DNA of 64,000 nucleotides from Eremomyces bilateralis CBS 781.70. Taxonomy: Eukaryota; Ascomycota; Dothideomycetes; Eremomycetales; Eremomycetaceae. The notes under the pieces are model-generated. The model made no database searches, was not told where the DNA came from, and saw nothing but the letters and a program-made list of their open reading frames with translations. This document shows positions 13,364 through 23,211 of the stretch, one piece after another. Location: positions 614,923-678,922 of the forward strand of contig NW_022985073.1 in the NCBI RefSeq assembly GCF_010015585.1, written 5' to 3'. A program made the position numbers and the translations under genes. How positions within the stretch are numbered: position 1 is the first letter of the stretch; the number at the start of each line of letters is the position of its first letter.

Positions 13364-14552
13364 GCGAGATAGATGAGTGTCTGAGGGCGGAGGATTCTGG
13401 CGACAGAGTTCCTCTAAGCCCTAGTTCAGGAAGATGTATCAGGATTCATTAACCTGACGTTCTACGTTATGTAATATTCGGGTTACATCCCACATATACG
13501 ACCTTTCGTGGGTTTCCAAACTTGTTTTCGAGGACAACGAGAGACTACCTGCATCGAAAAGTCACCTCTAGGAGTGGAGGGAACACTGCTTCTGAGACTG
13601 AGACCTTCCCAGCCCGCCAGTAAGTCACAATCATGGACGATAAGATGAGGAAAGCCTCTTTCATAGACCCTAAGCCTAGAATGAATCAATGAATATAATG
13701 CTCACCTCGCCAAAAGAGGACTCCGAAATCCCGAATGTTCACGATGACTTATTATAGCATTCGGCGTTTGACATCGGCAATGCACTTGCGGAGGCTCCCG
13801 CCGTCCCTACTGGCTGTTTACCGGCTGTGGCTACCGCTATTAGCGTAAGGTACTCCGTATTCCGTACGATAGACTCTCATGATTTCCGACTCGTAATCCT
13901 AAAATCTACTTCCGTATTGTTCTCTTCCTCTCGTCAAACCATCTATTACGGAATTTCTCCTGGGCAGAACCATCATACCCTGCTAGTTTATGTAAAGATT
14001 TAATTAAGTAAGCACCCTAACCAGCCGCTTCTGCATCAAGGGAAACGCTGCAAAGTTGGCGGCGACAACCTCCCAAGTCCCAACCCCCCCAGGCTTGAAG
14101 GGTTGGCCCTTGGATCGCAGATGCGTATTGTCGAGCTATCAATCGTCATTCGTTCGTCCACTCGTCCTTTATTCCGAGGATATGCAGTTTAAGTCAATTA
14201 GTAAGACAAGCTTAGTCCCCACTCCCCAGAGCTCATCGCAACTGTGCCAAATTCCACAGCCTCAGATGGACATTGCCTGACACTGTCATCGATTTTAAAC
14301 TGGTGTGCGGTTGATGTCTCAAAACCTTTGATCTTGTCCCGACGGCATGGTTCGGTGACATCTTTTGAATGGAATTGAGGATCGATTGGGCAGTATCCTT
14401 CTCGTTTCCCCGCCGGCCTTAAGGAAGACCGTGCAAACATCCGGTGCACTATAAGTGCCTGTACCCGAGTTTTGATTCGCGTCTAGCCATCATGAAGTCC
14501 TTCGTTGTCTCCTTTTCTTTCCTGTCATTGCGGTCTTTAGATCGTTGTCATC
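13364..14552. other. Spacer with no supportable gene
   Basis: About 1.2 kb of mixed-composition DNA with only short frames. The 13780-14050 part is rich in short copies of TACTCCGTA/TTCCGTA-like words, common in Eurotiales intergenic DNA. I see no gene, tRNA or terminal repeat. Confidence 0.45.
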
Positions 14553-16514
14553 ATGTCCGGAGCAGAGCTCGTGATAGCAGTCATTGCCTTGGTACACCGT
14601 ACAGTAGAAGGGCTCGAGTACATCCGGAGTATTATCAAAGATGTCCAGAACGGACAGAAAACCCTTGAAGACCTCAAGGAAGATGTCGTTTTTATGCACG
14701 GCATTTTTCTGCCGGTCAAGGAAGAGGATAATTTTCCCACCAAGAATCCTGACCTCCTTTATCAAGCCTGTGAAAAATGCATTCCGTCGACCGCCTTCGC
14801 AAATCAATTACACGGTTCGAGGGCGTTAAATATTCAGGGTGCAGCGTGGGATAGAGTATTGGACGAGGATTATAACGAGATCACATAAGCAAAATTCGAG
14901 GAGTGCAGTCGAAATGTGCAAGCTGCCAACCGAAACCTCCGAACCGGCGCGCTTCAATTATCTCAAGTGAACGCGATGAAGTATCCAATTTCCTTCTAGT
15001 CGCTTCCCAAGACGTCCTACTAATAATATACGCACTAGCGAGCTGAAGCAGGTTCAATCAGCGACGTATTCCAACATGGAACGTGAACTCAATATCTTGA
15101 AGACTGCCGCCCAACGAATTGATTGTAGCCTCCAGAGTGGCACACACGTGGAAGTCGAACCAATACCTCCATCGGTTTGGGATAAGAAAATTAGCACCGT
15201 GTGCAAGTTCACTACCGAATACCCTCCTAAGGCCAGCCCTAGTCTCGCTCCCAGCTCCTTCGAGGAGCCATTTCCCCGAGAACTCGACCCCAGCGGCAAG
15301 ATGCAAAAATGGCGAGCTTCAATTGAGAAGTCGGTGGTTGGAGCGCCTCGAACAGTTACAACCAGGACCTCGAACAGATATTCCTTTTTCTTCGGACAGG
15401 TCACATATGAAAAGTTAGTGACAAGCCTGGTCCATAAATATGGACATGAACCCTCTGTTTTGAGGGCCTACTCGTGACTTGGAGTATTACCGCCGTGATG
15501 GTCTTCTCAGTATGGGTATGGAAATGGTGTCAGGCTGGAATATGGTCGAGAAATGACTATGAACCCAAGATGTGACATGCGAATCCACGTCTTCAACGTC
15601 ATCCCCTCCGACTCGCCTGTCTTTCAAACATACCCGTAGGAGAAAATTACCTGGCTTCGTTACCTGTTCGATCAGACATCTCCATTTGATGTGGATGAGA
15701 GATCCTGTGGCTTGTTGGACTCTGTTTTGAACGAGCATTTGAAAGAGGACGTGATCGATGTGGTCGATCTCATCTCGCGGAACGGATCCAGGAAAGATAG
15801 TTCTACGCGTATTGCATTCAGTCGGTCTCGGCCACCATGAGCATATGCTCACTCAGGGTCTCGGCTACCCAGATTCCGCTGCGGATACGACACATAATTG
15901 GAAGATCCTAAGCAAGATAGCGTGTAGATGGGTTCGGTTTTCACGCTCCAATCCATTCCATCACCCTGAACTTCGATTGGAATGATGGCGACTGTCGGGT
16001 GCGAATATATCAAGTTTGCCAATGGACATGTTCTTTACGATGGACGACAAATGGTCGGTTTTCGAGGATCTGGTATTTGAGCATACGGGCTAGGTTTTTG
16101 GCCCATTACTGTGCGCTCAGCCGCAATGGTTCCTTGAGATGGTTTACCACGAACTAGACATGCGATTGAGATACCGTTTCACAATTCTAGAGTATATGTG
16201 CCGAACGGGAATGAAGGACAAAACACTCCGATGACCTTTGAAAGCCGATCAATCTAGACCTCTCTCCAAATACTCCTGCGAAAACGGAATGAATCATTGA
16301 TCTTCCAGCTCCTGGATAGGAATGGATGGACCTCAGACCTGGAGGAGGAATATGGAGAAGAGCAATGCAGCACATGGTCGACGTTGTGGCGTTGTTGTTG
16401 AAGTCAGGAGAGGAACCCGATCCTATATGCTGCTGCGATAGGATGGTCGAGATCTGCAAATGGCCCAGGGGATATAACACCTTTGCCTACCGTCAAGGTC
16501 TCCTAGAGGTTTAG
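14553..16514 (+). pseudogene. Decayed Helo-like N-terminal plus ankyrin-repeat gene
   Basis: The left end reads MSGAELVIAVIALVHRTVEG and continues helically, resembling the Helo-like/STAND N-terminal domain that opens many fungal ankyrin and NLR-type proteins. A second open piece at about 15076-15477 (LKTAAQRIDCSL, SNRYSFFFG) matches the linker usual in such proteins. Further pieces at about 15660-16510 hold ankyrin-like text such as DVVALLLKSGEEPDP and SPFDVDE. Reading frames are interrupted repeatedly and no splice scheme I tried joins them, so I call it a host pseudogene with several breaks. Intact relatives act in fungal non-self recognition; this copy probably does nothing. Confidence 0.6.
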
Positions 16515-16955
16515 ATAAGCGCGTTGGAGAAAGCGGGTTCTGATTCTAGGCGAGTGACAGATGGTTTTATGTTCGAGGGTGTACCGGAGATGTTTTTCAT
16601 TGCCTGAACAATAGGAACCATTCAGGAATCTCGAGGGCACCTGAGCTAGAGAAATATAATGTCCTAATATATCTCGGAATGGAATACAATGCAGTTCTGT
16701 TTCATGACTTTCACCTTATATCACGTCTACGATGTCATCAGCGACGATCGGCGACCCCACCAAATCGTGACCACATGACGCGACAACTGCCCAGTCCCCT
16801 CCCCACTCCGGCTCCGTGTGAATCTCATCCACTTCCTTTCCCCATTTCTAACGCCTAACAAACCTGCTACCCGTACTGCGTCTTTGTGTAAAGCGTTTGA
16901 AAAGTTCATACTCAAAGTCTAGCCTCATACGTAGTTCTTTGACTTCATATTCGAG
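16515..16955. other. Promoter-side spacer of the acyl-CoA-binding gene
   Basis: It holds the upstream region of the acyl-CoA-binding protein gene. The final 150 bp (about 16790-16940) is C/T-rich, as fungal transcription-start regions often are. No gene is seen. Confidence 0.4.
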
Positions 16956-17404
16956 ATGCCTCGCGAAAATCCTCCCGGCCCGGTCACCCCGGAATTCCTG
17001 GCTGCTTCCAACATCAAATTCAATAGCCACCCTACCAATGAAGAGAAGCTGGATGTATGTGCATGACACTCTACTATACTCCGACCTCTCACTATTACCA
17101 GAGAATGATGATTAACTTTTCCTGCGTGTAGATGTATGCTCATTACAAAGTTGGCGGTGGCTATGACCTCGCGACTGCGGAGCCAGTTGGGACCTTTCAA
17201 TTTGAGGTATGCGATTACACTCTCGACCCGAACAAGGCTCTCATACTTGTACATGGAGCTGATACGTGTGTGGATATGTAGGAGAAGGCCAAGCGTCGTG
17301 CGTGGCAAGCTTTGGTTGACACGGGAATCTCCGCCGAGGACGCCCAGAAGAAGTACGTCGAGATCGTCGAGGGGTTCAAGGCGAAGTACGGTGTCCAATC
17401 ATGA
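16956..17404 (+). CDS. Acyl-CoA-binding protein
   Basis: Small cytosolic carrier that binds long-chain acyl-CoA esters and buffers their pool. Three exons, 16956-17054, 17132-17206 and 17282-17404, give 98 residues; both introns fall in phase 0. The four-helix ACBP fold is visible. FNSHPTNEEKLDMYAHYK contains the helix-2 ligand-binding Tyr/Lys pattern. EKAKRRAWQAL gives the family's K-x-x-x-W helix. AEDAQKKYVEIVEGFKAKYG is the usual last helix. Loop 2 (GGGYDLATAEPVGTFQFE) is less canonical than in the yeast protein. The gene is convergent with tdp1, about 150 bp away. Length is normal for a one-domain ACBP. Confidence 0.9.
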
Positions 17405-17552
17405 TAGAGTGAGACATCTGCTACGAACTAGTATGGAATACCGGATGGTGTAACACCGTACATACTGTTGCGTGCGGATGTAATATGTCATTATTCATAG
17501 CAAGTACATAAGCCACCGAAATATCGGAACACTGTTGCTGAAAGAAGTGAGG

Positions 17553-19442
17553 TCAGCCCGTTCCCGCAATCTGATACCGCTGTCCCATCCAGTCTGGCTC
17601 CATGTGAGACTCCGTAGGGCACCATGGCCGTTCGCCTTTCCGATACGGCACCAGAGGCAAGTCATACGGCATCCGGAAGCCGACGACCCTTGCACCCTTC
17701 TCGATATTGCCTGGCACTTCGGTGTTACTAGGCATATCATGACCGAAGACCGGAACCATCACTGGATTTGGCGATGCTGTTTCCCCTTCCTCGTTTTGCG
17801 CTGTGCCGAATTTCTCACTAAATAGACCGGGCCAAACGACCACCCCCGCTTCGTAGCTGCAGATGCGCACTTCCCCTCCCTTATTCTCACCCGCACCCCA
17901 CGCCTGAGTCGACATATTCGCGCTGGTGATCATCGCCCAGTCGATAGTTGTCTGAACAGCATCGCTAAACCGGATATATGTCTTGATATGCGGCGCAGCT
18001 CGGCGACGATGCGCTTCCCTCACTTTAGAAGGCAGATTGCTTTCTGGCTCCGAGTCAGCCTCCGAGACAGCCTCCGAGTCCGTTTCGACGGCTGGTTCGC
18101 AAGACTTCCTTGAACTTGGCTGATTCACTAGGCTATTGGAAGAGTCCGGCCTTAGGCCTTCACCATCACCCGCCCAATAACAGAGCATGGGCCTCACCAT
18201 CTCAAGCTGTTTCTTTTGGGCGACAGAGGCCAGCTTCATGTGGATCGAAGTACCGGCGCGGTAGCCGTCCAAGGAGCGCCTAATCTCATCGGGAGTAGGG
18301 AAGACGATGTGAACGGTTGGGTTCGACAGTTTCTCTTTTCCTTTCACCCTCTCAAATGCGCTCGATTGCTGCTTACTCGCAGGTCTCGCAACTGGGCCGG
18401 CACTGGTCTTGAGGGCACTGAAGAAGTTTTCCAACCACTTTTCGTAGAGAGTCGCGACAGATGACATTTGGATGACAATGTTTGGAAGGCCAGAGTTAGA
18501 GAAATGGTGGGGGATCGTGCTTAGTATTTCTCTGATGCCAGGCCATCCAAACGAGGTGAATTGGCTTGGGTTGGCTTCTGTCACCTTCTCACGACATGGT
18601 ACGCTGCCAATGAAGGCGGCTCGGATCGCTGAGAAATCATAGTTCTCAAGTTGTTGGATGAGAGAATTGAGTCGGCCGCTATATGCTTTTAGATAACGAA
18701 TAAGATCGATTTTGAAGCGATCACCACTTCCTATGGTCGCTGATTGTGGCGATTGACTGGCGGAGTTTGAATGACGAGGGAGTAGTGGAGAGCGCCAGAC
18801 CGCTTGGGTCATATTAGTCCAATCAAATGGTATCATGTTCGCGGTATGTATAACAACTTGAGCACAGTCATCGTGGCGGAGAAGGACGATCATCTTCGTA
18901 TGATGAGTACCGAACGGCTCCGGCATATGCGCAGTGATAAGTTGGACATTGGAGAATCGTGAAGCTTCCTCCGTAAGCCGCTGTCGACGCTCATCGTCCC
19001 GCTTCCAGAAGCCATGAATGATCTTGAGGGCGAGAGAACCTCGGACATCAGGATCGAGGTTGGATACGACAAATTTGATGTCGGTGAGGTAGTTAAATGT
19101 CCAGCACTCTTTGATGAGTGGGTCGCAGATAATGTCTTTGAGTGAGACGGCGTTGATGTTCTTCTGGTCAGGTAGATCACGGATTTTGGTGAGGTGGATG
19201 GGAGATGCTTGAAGGTGATCCTGATCGAGTGGTATTTGCCGTTTATCTGTCTGGCTACCTGGCTCTCGTGATTCCTGACGCTTTCCTTGACCTCTACTTT
19301 GGCGTGGCGGACTTATAACTCGATGGAGTGATGCCAAGGACAGACGAGTTTGGTTAACTGAAGACTGGCTCGAATCCGGTAGTGCGCCTTCTGCCTCGTT
19401 CAATCGACGGCGTTTGGAAGACCCCCCTTCAACACGATCCAT
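17553..19442 (-). CDS. tdp1: Tyrosyl-DNA phosphodiesterase 1
   Basis: Nuclear repair enzyme that removes topoisomerase I and other adducts from DNA 3' ends. Uninterrupted 629-residue frame from an ATG at 19442. It belongs to the phospholipase-D superfamily with both catalytic HxK motifs: HTK at 181-183 (THHTKMIVLL) and HIK at 485-487 (PHIKTYIRFS). Each is followed by the expected Asn segment (HTANMIPFDW; ITSANMSTQAWG). Residues 1-80 are disordered and basic. An acidic Ser/Glu linker at about 450-475 sits just before the second motif, in a place where fungal Tdp1 proteins vary. No intron is needed. It is convergent with the acyl-CoA-binding gene and lies 22 nt downstream of another same-strand frame. 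Confidence 0.95.
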   Translation of the reverse strand: MDRVEGGSSKRRRLNEAEGALPDSSQSSVNQTRLSLASLHRVISPPRQSRGQGKRQESREPGSQTDKRQIPLDQDHLQASPIHLTKIRDLPDQKNINAVSLKDIICDPLIKECWTFNYLTDIKFVVSNLDPDVRGSLALKIIHGFWKRDDERRQRLTEEASRFSNVQLITAHMPEPFGTHHTKMIVLLRHDDCAQVVIHTANMIPFDWTNMTQAVWRSPLLPRHSNSASQSPQSATIGSGDRFKIDLIRYLKAYSGRLNSLIQQLENYDFSAIRAAFIGSVPCREKVTEANPSQFTSFGWPGIREILSTIPHHFSNSGLPNIVIQMSSVATLYEKWLENFFSALKTSAGPVARPASKQQSSAFERVKGKEKLSNPTVHIVFPTPDEIRRSLDGYRAGTSIHMKLASVAQKKQLEMVRPMLCYWAGDGEGLRPDSSNSLVNQPSSRKSCEPAVETDSEAVSEADSEPESNLPSKVREAHRRRAAPHIKTYIRFSDAVQTTIDWAMITSANMSTQAWGAGENKGGEVRICSYEAGVVVWPGLFSEKFGTAQNEEGETASPNPVMVPVFGHDMPSNTEVPGNIEKGARVVGFRMPYDLPLVPYRKGERPWCPTESHMEPDWMGQRYQIAGTG

Positions 19443-19464
19443 AATGAAGAATGTAGATTCGGAC

Positions 19465-19872
19465 TCAAAGCCTCGGGGGCAGCGTGAATGCCAGAGTCAC
19501 AACCACGACTGCAAGAACTACGAGTGCCGAGCTGAGGAACAATCCGCAGAGAACAGCAGATTTCTCTGAGCAGACCGACTTAAAGCAACAAGAGTCACAT
19601 GCGAATTCACCCGGCCGTCGTGAAGGGAAGAAATCAGCATTATCGTTCTGGTTCTCTTCGTCGTTACGAGAATCGTCGCATTCACCATCCGCCCCTTGCT
19701 CTTGAGGTGATTCTGCCGCTTCGCTGTCTACGGGAGCCGTAGAGGAATAATCTGGAGGGTCGATTGGGTTCTTGTGACTTGATGACGAATGATCGACATC
19801 TGAAAGTAGGACGTTGGCGTCTTCCTCAATGGGAACGGTTTGATAATGATGGGAGGGTTTGAAGTTGAACAT
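19465..19872 (-). CDS. Small acidic protein with C-terminal membrane anchor
   Basis: I do not recognise this 135-residue protein. From the ATG (MFNFKPSHHY) it has a polar, Ser/Asp/Glu-rich N-terminal region to about residue 85. A Cys-containing patch follows (CDSCCFKSVCSEK). It ends in one strong hydrophobic segment, about 107-130, finishing LPPRL. This is the layout of a tail-anchored or single-pass membrane protein. An upstream in-frame extension has no ATG. The stop codon lies only 22 nt before the tdp1 start on the same strand, so the tdp1 promoter would have to lie inside it or the two share a transcript. Coding status is likely but not certain. Confidence 0.6.
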   Translation of the reverse strand: MFNFKPSHHYQTVPIEEDANVLLSDVDHSSSSHKNPIDPPDYSSTAPVDSEAAESPQEQGADGECDDSRNDEENQNDNADFFPSRRPGEFACDSCCFKSVCSEKSAVLCGLFLSSALVVLAVVVVTLAFTLPPRL

Positions 19873-21060
19873 GATGAAGTGATTGGACCAATGAGCATTG
19901 GTGGTTGCCTTGCGTGCCTGGGGAATCAAGCAGAAGCAGAAGGGTTGCACCGTTGCAGTGATATTTCGTACTAACTAGTTCTAGTATCAAGCTCAACACT
20001 CACTTCAACGACATGTAAATCAAGTGAAAGCTTGTGGTGACCAGATTCTTTTATCTCTCAAGATGAGAAAAGGGAAAGGCTTGGGCTTTTACAAGTGTCC
20101 CTTCTAGCTTCCAGCCTGACACAGCTACTGTTCTCTAACATCTAGTATGCAGAATGGTAAGTATCCTGCAGTACCGCGCACCTTATTCCACCACTCATGT
20201 TTTGACTTTTGAGACAATACGGCCTACTCACCTATTGAGATCTCCATTGAGAGAAACTTCGATCATCGATGGAGTGACCTCGAGCATGGGCACTATCTCA
20301 AACGACGCGTGGCTGTGGCATTACGGCGCAGCGAGCTCACGACATGGCCAATCAATACTTCCAACTATCGAGCTTAAAAGACATGACATCTGTGGCGGTA
20401 AGGCTGAGCTGCCTGGATCCGAGGAACGAATACGAGGCTCAATCGCATCTGTCCAATAGTGTCCATTCTGCAAAGAGTGCCGTTAGCGCCACGATTGCTG
20501 CGGTCCCTCGACGGATATCTTACGATGTCAAGAACGAATGAACAACCCCTGGACTCACGACTGCCTAATCATGTTACCAACGGTGCCTAGAGAGGTTTCG
20601 ATATACTTGTGAACTTGTCGAAGGGACGGGTTTCATATGGCTAAAGGGAGAGCTAAAGGAAGATGTGAGTTTAGTGGATAGTAGTAATCTTCGGACTGGG
20701 ACATACCACCTTACATTGTAGGTACCTTACGAGGGCCGGTATAGGTCTGCGGAAGGTACGTTGGTATACTTTCCTCCACAGAGTCGCTCTTCCCTCTGGA
20801 AGTGCCTTTAACAGGCGTTTATAGATAGACTCTTAACAGGCTTTTAACAAGAACTCGAATTTGGAGATGTCGGAATTTTACCACCAAGGAAAAATGCCTG
20901 TTGAGAGATCTGTTTTGTGCCTGTTGGCCCCCCCCTAAGGTATTCCACAACCATCTCCATCTGGCATCTGATGAGGGAAACCATTACCTTCTACTGACGC
21001 GACGCGACGCATTCTGACTTTCTGACTGGCTATTATCTGAGTACCTATCTGACTCTCTCG
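19873..21060. other. Spacer with an inverted-repeat relic
   Basis: No supportable gene. An imperfect inverted repeat built from AACAGGC words lies at about 20810-20935 and is listed separately. The short frame at 20154-20459 has no domain and is probably chance. Confidence 0.45.
20810..20935. repeat. Imperfect inverted repeat with AACAGGC words, possible MITE relic
   Basis: The left arm reads AACAGGCG..CTCTTAACAGGC and the right arm, reverse-complemented, reads AACAGGCA..CTCTCAACAGGC, so each arm carries the word twice at similar spacing. Identity of the arms is only about two thirds by eye. No clean target duplication was found. A degraded foldback element is one explanation; a cluster of binding sites is another. 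Confidence 0.35.
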
Positions 21061-21125
21061 TCCCCCATCATATCGACGAAGGAAACTGACCTAATACATC
21101 ACCAATTTCTACTCTCTCCTCATCT

Positions 21126-21760
21126 TTGGGGCACCACACAACTGCTGTCGCTTTATCGAACCATTTCGACATCCACCACATTTTCGTGCGTCCACCTACG
21201 GCGGAAGAGATAATTAGAAGCCTGGAAAAAGAGCCCCAGTGCCAGATGAAAGGACCCCGAGCGGCCGAGTCCACCTTCCGAAAAGAATCCGTTGAGCAAT
21301 CTTACCAATGGATGTGCGGAATAGGAACACAATGATTTACACCCGAAGAAGCCGACGCCTATCGAAGCGGGATCCGCAAGTCCAACTATTGGGAATACGA
21401 TACCCAACATCTCAGGGACCAGATATCTGAGCTGACATGGCAGAATCTTTTTGGCGAACACGCCGTGGATGGCGTGGCCACAATAGATGGCTGGCGACAA
21501 ATTGCAGACACGTATACAGGCTGCCTAAAGAGACAGGGACTTTCAACGCAACAAGTCAGGCAAAGTCGACTCGCATCAAGGACTAAAGCTACTGGAAGTC
21601 TAAGGCAGAGCGTCTTCGCGAGATCGCGGCTATTCGTGAGTATGAAATGCAGGAGAAGCACTGGGAAAAGATGGCAATCATTCAAGCAATCCTAAGCCCA
21701 GCCGAGAGCGAAACGGAGCACCAAAGCCTGGAGAAGCTAGGACGCCACGACTAGACACTG
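21126..21760 (+). pseudogene. Degenerate open frames of unknown origin
   Basis: Protein-like text runs through successive frames: first HHTTAVALSNHFDIHH.. to about 21335, then a continuation after a stop (TPEEADAYRSGI..), then a shifted frame to about 21695. Charged, helical composition (for example RPPTAEEIIRSLEKE) suggests former coding sequence. I recognise no domain. The pieces do not join by simple splicing, so this is best read as an old gene fragment. Confidence 0.3.
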
Positions 21761-22109
21761 AGCAAGCAGCCGACACGACACTCGCGGTAGTCCAAATAAA
21801 TCGTCAGAGAGGCACTGACTGATAGAGTATTGGACAAGAGAAGAGCCGGGTTGCGTAACTCCACAGCGTCGAAGGTGGGAAAATGTAGTAGCGGCAAGGT
21901 TGGTGCAAAAGGCCAAAACTAATTGCTACGAAAGTGAAAAGTGGTAACTAGTTACAGAGTAGGTGGCTAGATTATTAACCTTGGGTTTTCACTTTTCAGT
22001 GTCTAACCTCCCATCCCACCCTTCTAGGCATGTATTCGCCATGCGTTTTTCATCATTTCAGCCCCCTTGTTTAAACGGGGCATCGCAACGTCGAACTGGA
22101 TTTTGGCGT

Positions 22110-22950
22110 TATATCATTCCGCATCCCTTCGGCATATATGGTACCAGCGCTTGATTGAAACTTGAAGATGCTGTATTCTTCTGGCGAGAAAATAGGCAGA
22201 ACTCGATCGATAATCTCGGTTCAGGCATGGTGTTTGGATCGAGACCTAGCGTCAAAGTATTCTTGGTCAGTGATACTGAAACTAGAAGCACCCCAGTCAA
22301 GGATAGCGGCTATTCTGCATTGAGCCATTGACCATCGACAAAGATATTTCCTGGATGTAGGTTGCCGTGGGAAAAACCCTTTCCGTCGTTGGATAACGAC
22401 ATCATCCTATCAACGAGGATATGGTCGCTTTTGCTCAAGCATCCAGTCGGCCTTCCGTTTTTCAGGGCCTCAACTGCGCGATCATTATGATCTTTGGCAG
22501 GCCAGAAGGAGTGGGGGAAACTCATCTCGACCGGCATGAAATTCCACGGAATCGAGATATACAGTATGTAAATTCCTCCAACCCTTAATGTATCCCCCTA
22601 ACTGCTCAGGAGTTTCTCATTCTCCTGTTTTGTTATACCACTCGATGTGTCCCAGCAAGGTGACCCTCAATCTTGGATATGAGAACATATCCTTCCCATC
22701 CTTCTCATATGCAGTGTATACCTTTGGGACAGGAATGTTAATGTTCCAGCCGGGGGACCAAATAAGAGGTCGGGGGCCATTGTGGGGGCCTGATACAGGG
22801 CCATACTGCAGGAATGTAGAACACAAATGGCTGGATGCTAAAATGGAGATAGGTTACCGAGCCGATGTTGATTCTTGTGGGAAAGATCCGGAAGCCAAAG
22901 AGGTTGATGTCCTCATTGAGATATAGAGACACGTCATCGCTCCCGTTCTT
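22110..22950 (-). pseudogene. Decayed aminoglycoside-phosphotransferase-fold kinase
   Basis: On the minus strand an N-lobe-like piece (IPVPKVYTAYEKDG.., about 22617-22770) precedes a C-lobe piece with GFSHGNLHPGNIFVDGQW and ILDWGASSFSITDQEYFD. These match the catalytic-loop HGDxHPGN and the DWE/DWG metal motif of the fungal APH/choline-kinase-like family. The catalytic Asp of the loop reads Asn here (HGNLHPGN). Frames change and stops intervene, so the gene is broken. This family is large, fast-evolving and often decayed in filamentous fungi. Confidence 0.6.
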
Positions 22951-23211
22951 GATAGCGCGTTCAAAACGAGCACCCTAGTTTGAAAGTGTCAAAGTTCCAA
23001 TCACTCATCCATGCGGTGGAAATGCGGACACACGTTTATCAATTAGGGAGAAGCTATAATTGAAGCCATTATATGTCCATGAAGAAAAAAGATACATTGT
23101 CCCGTCATTCAACCAAATGCCCGCTAAAAATCCGCTTGAAAACCACGAATTACATTCCCCTCCTTTCCTACCTAACTACAGGAAATGTTGATCGTCAACT
23201 GACACAGCAGC

